A stretch of 10,123 nucleotides of DNA, from the NCBI GenBank assembly GCA_964633205.1, contig CAZWFN010000187.1, positions 1 to 10,123 of the forward strand, written 5' to 3'. Positions 6,543 to 10,123 of this stretch are shown here, piece by piece. Both the position numbers and the translations under genes were made by a program. The notes beneath the pieces are model-generated. The model had not been told where the DNA came from. It was given only the letters and a program-made list of their open reading frames with translations, and searched no databases. This DNA comes from CAYVQE01 sp964633205 (GTDB lineage: Bacteria > Myxococcota > B64-G9). Numbering within the stretch: position 1 is the first letter of the stretch; each line of letters opens with the position of its first letter.

Positions 6543-7715
6543 TCAGCCCTGGGTGGCCAAAAAGTCCGCCAGCCGCTGCATGCCCTCGACCATGCGCTCC
6601 AGGCTGTTGGCGTAGGAGATGCGCACATAACCCTCACCACCGGGGCCGAAATCGACCCCTGGGGTCAGCGCCACCCCGGCCCGCTCCAGGACATCGAAGG
6701 CGAAGGCGTAGACGTCGTCGGTGTGGGCGCTGACATCGACGAACACATAGAAGGCGCCGGTGGGCTCGACCCGCACCGGCAAGCCCATGGCGGCCAGCCG
6801 CTCCAGCACCAGCCGGCGGCGGGCGTCGTAGGCCTGGCGCATGCGCTCGACATCGGCCGCGGCCCTGGTCAGGGCGGCCACGGCCGCGATCTGGGCGTAG
6901 TCGGGTGCCGAGATGAACAGGTTCTGCTGCAGCTTCTGCACCGGCCGCACCAGCGCCGGCGGCAGCACCGCGTAGCCCAGCCGCCAGCCGGTCATGGCGA
7001 ACAGCTTGGAGAACCCGTTGACCACCGCCGCCCCGGGGTCCAGCTCGAGGATCGAGGTGGCCCGCTGGCCATAGGTCAGGCCGTGGTAGATCTCGTCCGC
7101 AACCAGCAGCGCCCGGCCGCCGACCGCCTCGACCAGGGCGGCCAGCCGCTGGCGCGGGGTGACGATGCCGGTGGGGTTGGCCGGCGAGTTGAGCAGCACC
7201 AGCCGGGTGCGGCCATCGAGCTGCTCGCGGACCTGATCGGGATCGAACTGGAAGCCGTCCTGCTCGCGCACCCGCAGCCGCAGCGGCTCGCCGCCGAAGG
7301 CGCAGACGAAGTTGGGATAGCAGGCGTAGCCCGGATCGGTCAGCAGCGCCCGGTCACCGGGATCGAGGCAGGCGGCGCAGATCAGCGCCAGCGCGCCCGA
7401 GCTGCCGCTGGTGATCACCACCCGCTCGGGCTCGATGGCCACGTCGTACTGCTGCCGGTACCAATCGCAGACGGCCCGGCGCAGCTCGGGCCGGCCCAGC
7501 GAGTGGGTGTAGTGGGTGTGGCCGTCGCGCATGGCCCGCACCCCGGCCTCCAGAATGACCTCGGGCGTGTCGAAGTCCGGCTCGCCCACCTCCAGGTGGA
7601 TGATCGAGCGGCCCTGCTGCTCCAGCTCGGCGGCGCGCTCGAGCACCTCCATCACGATGAACGGCGGCATGCAGGCGGCCCGCTGGCTGATGTGCAGTGG
7701 GTTCGATTCAGCCAT
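6543..7715 (-). CDS. PLP-dependent class I/II aminotransferase
   Basis: A 390-residue fold-type I aminotransferase of the bacterial aspartate aminotransferase-like (I-gamma) group, cytoplasmic. Visible landmarks are LEVGEPDFDTP (41-51), the Tyr-containing HYTHSLGRPELR, NSPANPTG (176-183) with N180 contacting PLP, DEIY (207-210) with D207 bonding the pyridine nitrogen, SK (236-237) with K237 as the Schiff-base lysine, R245 in GWRLGY near the phosphate, and R365 in YVRISYA as the substrate carboxylate arginine. All catalytic residues are present, so it should be active; substrate (aspartate, alanine or aromatic amino acids) cannot be told from sequence. Its ATG lies inside the end of rsmI, with an 8-nt overlap (ATGGCTGA), so translation is probably coupled. 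No terminator is obvious after its stop, leaving read-through toward the LPS genes possible. Confidence 0.94.
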   Translation of the reverse strand: MAESNPLHISQRAACMPPFIVMEVLERAAELEQQGRSIIHLEVGEPDFDTPEVILEAGVRAMRDGHTHYTHSLGRPELRRAVCDWYRQQYDVAIEPERVVITSGSSGALALICAACLDPGDRALLTDPGYACYPNFVCAFGGEPLRLRVREQDGFQFDPDQVREQLDGRTRLVLLNSPANPTGIVTPRQRLAALVEAVGGRALLVADEIYHGLTYGQRATSILELDPGAAVVNGFSKLFAMTGWRLGYAVLPPALVRPVQKLQQNLFISAPDYAQIAAVAALTRAAADVERMRQAYDARRRLVLERLAAMGLPVRVEPTGAFYVFVDVSAHTDDVYAFAFDVLERAGVALTPGVDFGPGGEGYVRISYANSLERMVEGMQRLADFLATQG

Positions 7716-8583
7716 CGTCGTCGTCCTCCTCGCCCCCCTGCTGCGCGGCCAGCTGGTAGATCGACCGCCGCGGCACGCCGGTCAACGGCGCCAGCAGCTC
7801 GGCCACGCGCCCGGCCGGCAATGGCCGGCCGGCGCGCAGCGCGGCCACCAGCGGCGCCAGCTCGGCTGCTGTCCGCTCCTCTGCCGCGGCGGCCGCGGCG
7901 GCTCCCTCGACCAACACGCAGATCTCACCGCGGGCGCCGGCGGCGAAGCGCGCCGCCAGCTCGTCGAGCCGGCCGCGCTCGAAGGTCTCGTGCACCTTGG
8001 TCAGCTCGCGCGCCACCACCGCCCGCCGCGCCCCCCAGACCGCGGCCATCTGGGCCAGGCAACGGCCCAACCGGTGCGGCGACTCGTAGAAAATCAGGCT
8101 GCCGGGCTCGGCCGCCAGCGACTCCAGCAGCCGCCCGCGGGCGCCGGGCTTGCGCGGCAGGAAGCCCACGAACAGGAAGCGGTCGCTGGGCAGGCCGGAA
8201 GCGGCCAGAGCGGCCACCGCGGCGCAGGGCCCGGGCAGCGGCACCACCGCCAGCCCGCGCTCGACCGCCGCCGCCACCAGGGCCGCGCCCGGGTCGCTGA
8301 TGCCCGGCATGCCCGCATCCGATACCAGGGCCAGGTCGCGGCCGGCCTCCAGCTCGGCCAGGATGCGCTCGACCACCTGGCGGTGGTTCTGCTCGCGGTA
8401 GGAGTCGATCTCGGCGCGCAGGCCGTGGGCCGCCAGCAGCTTGCGCGTTTGGCGGGTGTCCTCGGCCAGCACCCGATGGACCGTGCCCAGCACCTCGAGC
8501 GCGCGCAGGCTCAGGTCGCGCAGGTTGCCGATCGGGGTGGCGACCAGGTACAGCCGCCCGGGTTGCTGAGCAGCATCCGACAC
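7708..8583 (-). CDS. rsmI: 16S rRNA (cytidine-1402 2'-O)-methyltransferase RsmI
   Basis: A 291-residue SAM-dependent methyltransferase (tetrapyrrole methylase fold) that 2'-O-methylates C1402 in the decoding centre of 16S rRNA. Motifs run in order: LYLVATPIGNL (11-21), AEDTRQTRKLL (40-50), YREQN (62-66, where many homologues have H for Q), LVSDAGMPGISDPG (86-99), PLPGPCAAVAAL, FVGFLPRK, FYESPHR, ARELTKVHETFERG, and a C-terminal GVPRRSIYQLAA. It ends in an acidic tail, GEEDDDDG. The frame continues upstream to a TTG at 8670, but the GTG at 8583 gives the normal RsmI N-terminus and length; the extra upstream residues overlap the divergent promoter region. No Shine-Dalgarno precedes the GTG, and the proposed transcript starts on it. 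It overlaps the aminotransferase by 8 nt. Confidence 0.95.
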   Translation of the reverse strand: MSDAAQQPGRLYLVATPIGNLRDLSLRALEVLGTVHRVLAEDTRQTRKLLAAHGLRAEIDSYREQNHRQVVERILAELEAGRDLALVSDAGMPGISDPGAALVAAAVERGLAVVPLPGPCAAVAALAASGLPSDRFLFVGFLPRKPGARGRLLESLAAEPGSLIFYESPHRLGRCLAQMAAVWGARRAVVARELTKVHETFERGRLDELAARFAAGARGEICVLVEGAAAAAAAEERTAAELAPLVAALRAGRPLPAGRVAELLAPLTGVPRRSIYQLAAQQGGEEDDDDG

Positions 8584-8589
8584 GCGCCC

Positions 8590-8619
8590 ATCGTACGCCC
8601 CGGCCGCAGCCGGATCAAC
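8590..8619 (-). promoter_or_regulatory. Proposed leaderless promoter of rsmI
   Basis: Minus-strand TTGATC (8619-8614) and TACGAT (8595-8590) are 18 nt apart, each four of six matches to the sigma70 consensus. The predicted start at about 8583 coincides with the GTG start codon, so the mRNA would be leaderless, in keeping with the absent ribosome site. The -35 lies inside the left arm of the 8615-8656 inverted repeat. Confidence 0.5.
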
Positions 8620-8656
8620 GGAGCGCTCGCCCGCAGCACAATCGGTGCTCCGTTGA
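8615..8656. promoter_or_regulatory. 10-bp perfect inverted repeat spanning both divergent -35 regions
   Basis: TCAACGGAGC (8615-8624) is exactly complementary to GCTCCGTTGA (8647-8656), separated by 22 nt. Each arm ends in TTGA, the first four bases of the outward-facing -35 hexamer. Arm centres are 32 bp apart, about three helical turns. A dimeric or cooperatively bound regulator could cover both promoters; a shared extended -35 element is the alternative. Confidence 0.55.
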
Positions 8657-8680
8657 CAGCTCGCGTTCAAGCGCGATAAT
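8653..8680 (+). promoter_or_regulatory. Strong sigma70-type, probably leaderless promoter of the rightward gene
   Basis: TTGACA (8653-8658, perfect) and GATAAT (8675-8680, five of six) are 16 nt apart. Only 7 nt (GACCCCC) separate the -10 from the ATG at 8688, so transcription should start on or next to the start codon. No Shine-Dalgarno is present. This is the best promoter match in the window. Confidence 0.75.
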
Positions 8681-8687
8681 GACCCCC

Positions 8688-10123
8688 ATGCCGACCCATC
8701 CCCAGTCCGGCCGCCAGCGGGTGCTGGCGGTCACGGTGCTCGGTCTGCTGCTGGCGCTGCCGGCGGCCCGGGCGCGCCAGGATCTGTCCGGCAGCTGGCG
8801 CGAGCAGTACAACGAGGTCATCGTCGGCGTCGAGCAATGGAGCCCGGCCTGCGGCCCGACACCGCGTTCGACCGGCCGGCGCCAGCGCGGGCTGGTCTTC
8901 CAGGTCCAGGACCGCGGCTTCGACCTGGTGTTCAAGGGCCGCTCGAGCCGCTTCTCCACCGTGGACTGCCAGAGCGACAACCCCGCGGTCAAACCCAAGG
9001 AGCGCACGGTCAAGGACGAGCTGTTCATGATCTCGTGCGCCACGGCCGAGAACGCCGACCGCTACGAGAGCGGGCTCTACTCCTTCCGCATCCGCTCGCC
9101 CGAGAAGATCGAGTACCGGGAGACCACCCGCTTCAGCCGCAACGCCGCGGGCTCGATGTGCGTCCACACCCGCCGCGTGCGGCGCATGTACATCAGGGTG
9201 GCGGATGAGCCGGAGCCCGAGCCGGCACCGGCACCGGAACCCGAGCCGGAGCCGGAGCCGAAGCCCGAGCCCAAGCCCGAGCCGAAGCCCGCGGCGGCCG
9301 ATTCCTGCGCCGAGCCGGGCGCACCCATCTCGCTGTCCTTCGAGCCCAGCAGCGCCACCTTGCAGGCCGGCGGCCGGCTGTGTCTGAACATCAGCGCCAG
9401 CGACGTGGCCGGCTGCGAGGTGCCGGTCTCGCTGCGCTGGGCCGGCCAGCGCGCCCCGCGCGACATCTCACTCAGCCCCAGCGGCTGTCTGCGGGTCTCG
9501 CGCCGCGCCAAGACCGGCCCCCGCCAGCTCCAGCTGGCCGCCGCCGACCTGCAGGCCACCCTGGAGCTGGTCATCAAGCCACCACCTTCGGCGAAGGCTT
9601 CGGCGGCCAGGGCCGGGCGGGGGGCCGATCGGGGGGCCGGACGGAAGGCAGGCCAAGAGGCTGAGCCGGGGGGCGAGCGGGAGGCCGACCAGGAAGCCGA
9701 CCAGCAAGCCGAGCAGGAAATCGAGCAGGAGGCTGATCGGGAAGCCGAGCAGGAGGCCGAAAAGGAAGCCGAGCAGGAAGCCGACCAGGAGGCTGACCAG
9801 GAGGCTGACCAGGAGGCTGACCAGGAGGCTGTTGACCAGGAGGCTGCTGTCCAGGAGGCTGCTGACCAGGGGGCTGCTGACCAGGGAGCTGCTGTCCAGG
9901 GAGCTGCTGTCCAGGAGGCTGCTGACCAGAAGGCTGCTGACCAGGGGGCCGAGCAGGAGGCCGAGCAGGAGGCCGAGGCGACCGGGTCGCCTGCGCCGGA
10001 GGCTTCGCCGGCCTGGCTGCTACCGGTCGCCATCGGTGGCGGCGCCCTGCTGCTGATCGTCATGGTCGTGGTCCTGCTGCTGCGCCGCCGCCGCGAGCCA
10101 GCGGTGGCCCCGCCCCCGGAGCC
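8688..10123 (+). CDS. Bitopic envelope protein with two Cys-rich domains and an acidic repeat stalk, 3' end outside the window
   Basis: The frame from ATG 8688 stays open for 478 codons to the window edge. Residues 1-29 are a signal peptide, probably cut after ARA. Residues 32-171 form a first domain with LSGSW (33-37), EQWSPACGP (49-57) and four cysteines (C55, C94, C117, C158). A Pro-Glu/Pro-Lys linker (174-201) follows. Residues 205-297 form a probable beta-sandwich domain with C207, C232, C243 and C267. A short basic segment (303-320) leads into a repeat stalk (330-429), then a membrane helix (443-465), RRRR (466-469) and a Pro-rich tail. The expected orientation is N-terminus outside, C-terminus in the cytoplasm. 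I recall similar SGxW...CGPxP domains in envelope proteins of Myxococcota relatives, some fused to signalling domains such as FHA; this is recollection, not a search. An in-frame ATG at 8679 lies within the -10 and is less likely. Function unknown. Confidence 0.85.
   Translation, partial: MPTHPQSGRQRVLAVTVLGLLLALPAARARQDLSGSWREQYNEVIVGVEQWSPACGPTPRSTGRRQRGLVFQVQDRGFDLVFKGRSSRFSTVDCQSDNPAVKPKERTVKDELFMISCATAENADRYESGLYSFRIRSPEKIEYRETTRFSRNAAGSMCVHTRRVRRMYIRVADEPEPEPAPAPEPEPEPEPKPEPKPEPKPAAADSCAEPGAPISLSFEPSSATLQAGGRLCLNISASDVAGCEVPVSLRWAGQRAPRDISLSPSGCLRVSRRAKTGPRQLQLAAADLQATLELVIKPPPSAKASAARAGRGADRGAGRKAGQEAEPGGEREADQEADQQAEQEIEQEADREAEQEAEKEAEQEADQEADQEADQEADQEAVDQEAAVQEAADQGAADQGAAVQGAAVQEAADQKAADQGAEQEAEQEAEATGSPAPEASPAWLLPVAIGGGALLLIVMVVVLLLRRRREPAVAPPPE
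9207..9290 (+). repeat. Pro-Glu/Pro-Lys dipeptide linker repeat
   Basis: Twenty-eight codons alternate almost strictly between Pro and an acidic, basic or Ala residue: an EP/AP part first, then a KP-EP part. This is a typical stiff extended linker between extracytoplasmic domains. At DNA level it is a degenerate hexamer of the gagccg/aagccc type, prone to length change. Confidence 0.85.
9675..9974 (+). repeat. In-frame tandem repeat coding an acidic stalk, period 12 then 15 then 12 nt
   Basis: Exactly 300 nt (100 codons) of direct repeats: twelve 12-nt units coding variants of DQEA (9675-9818), eight 15-nt units coding DQEAA-like pentapeptides (9819-9938), then three 12-nt units (9939-9974). 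GACCAGGAGGCT is perfectly repeated four times at 9783-9830. Variants such as GAC to GTC and GAG to GGG are shared among neighbouring units, which points to recent duplication. The peptide is rich in Glu, Asp, Gln and Ala and should be helical and strongly acidic. Every unit is a multiple of three, so length changes keep the frame. Confidence 0.95.

Noticed and set aside
8584..8670. N-terminal extension of RsmI from TTG 8670
   Set aside because: The added 29 residues do not resemble RsmI, and this DNA carries the divergent promoters and the inverted repeat. GTG 8583 gives the normal family start and length.
9675..9974. Possible CRISPR array
   Set aside because: The units are 12-15 nt, directly contiguous, without unique spacers, and lie in frame within a coding sequence.
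9077..10063. Long open frame of 328 codons on the minus strand, rich in Ser, Ala and Trp
   Set aside because: It is the antisense reading of the repeat stalk. The plus frame from 8688 has a signal peptide, paired cysteines, a membrane helix and a strong promoter; the minus frame has only a repeat-derived SASW pattern.

Overview
The window is very GC-rich DNA, about three quarters G+C by eye, from a Gram-negative bacterium that makes lipid A, Kdo and heptose. The gene set (a DUF374 acyltransferase in place of a classical LpxL, plus WaaA, a GT9 heptosyltransferase and LpxK) and the Pro-Glu-rich, Cys-paired envelope protein at the right end fit a lineage of the former Deltaproteobacteria such as Myxococcota. 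This placement is inference from gene content and composition only; no rRNA or marker gene is present.

Layout. From 6141 leftward runs an LPS operon on the minus strand: DUF374/LpxJ-like acyltransferase, waaA, heptosyltransferase, lpxK and an Ogt-AlkA DNA alkylation repair fusion. From waaA to the fusion the genes overlap or are 3-12 nt apart. A candidate terminator lies between the acyltransferase and waaA. A DUF1847 gene follows with its own strong Shine-Dalgarno and a possible promoter; a further gene may start at 33 and leave the window. Positions 6142-6542 form a 401-nt intergenic region with a cluster of GGGAAC/GTTCCC elements and an AT-rich stretch. From 8583 leftward, also on the minus strand, are rsmI (16S rRNA 2'-O-methyltransferase) and a class I aminotransferase that overlaps it by 8 nt.

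The only rightward gene starts at 8688 and runs off the right edge (478 complete codons visible). It encodes a signal peptide, two four-cysteine extracytoplasmic domains joined by a Pro-Glu/Lys linker, a 100-residue acidic tandem-repeat stalk, one membrane segment, an Arg cluster and the start of a cytoplasmic tail. It diverges from rsmI across a 104-nt region. There a 10-bp perfect inverted repeat places one arm on each gene's -35 hexamer, and both promoters sit so close to the start codons that both mRNAs should be leaderless.

The five-gene block works together in building the lipid A-Kdo-heptose inner core; the DNA repair fusion is an odd passenger. I see no CRISPR array, tRNA, rRNA, insertion sequence or complete new multi-gene system. 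The points most worth following are the paired leaderless promoters, the repeat-stalk protein, the GGGAAC cluster upstream of the LPS genes, the repair fusion and the non-canonical WaaA active-site motifs.
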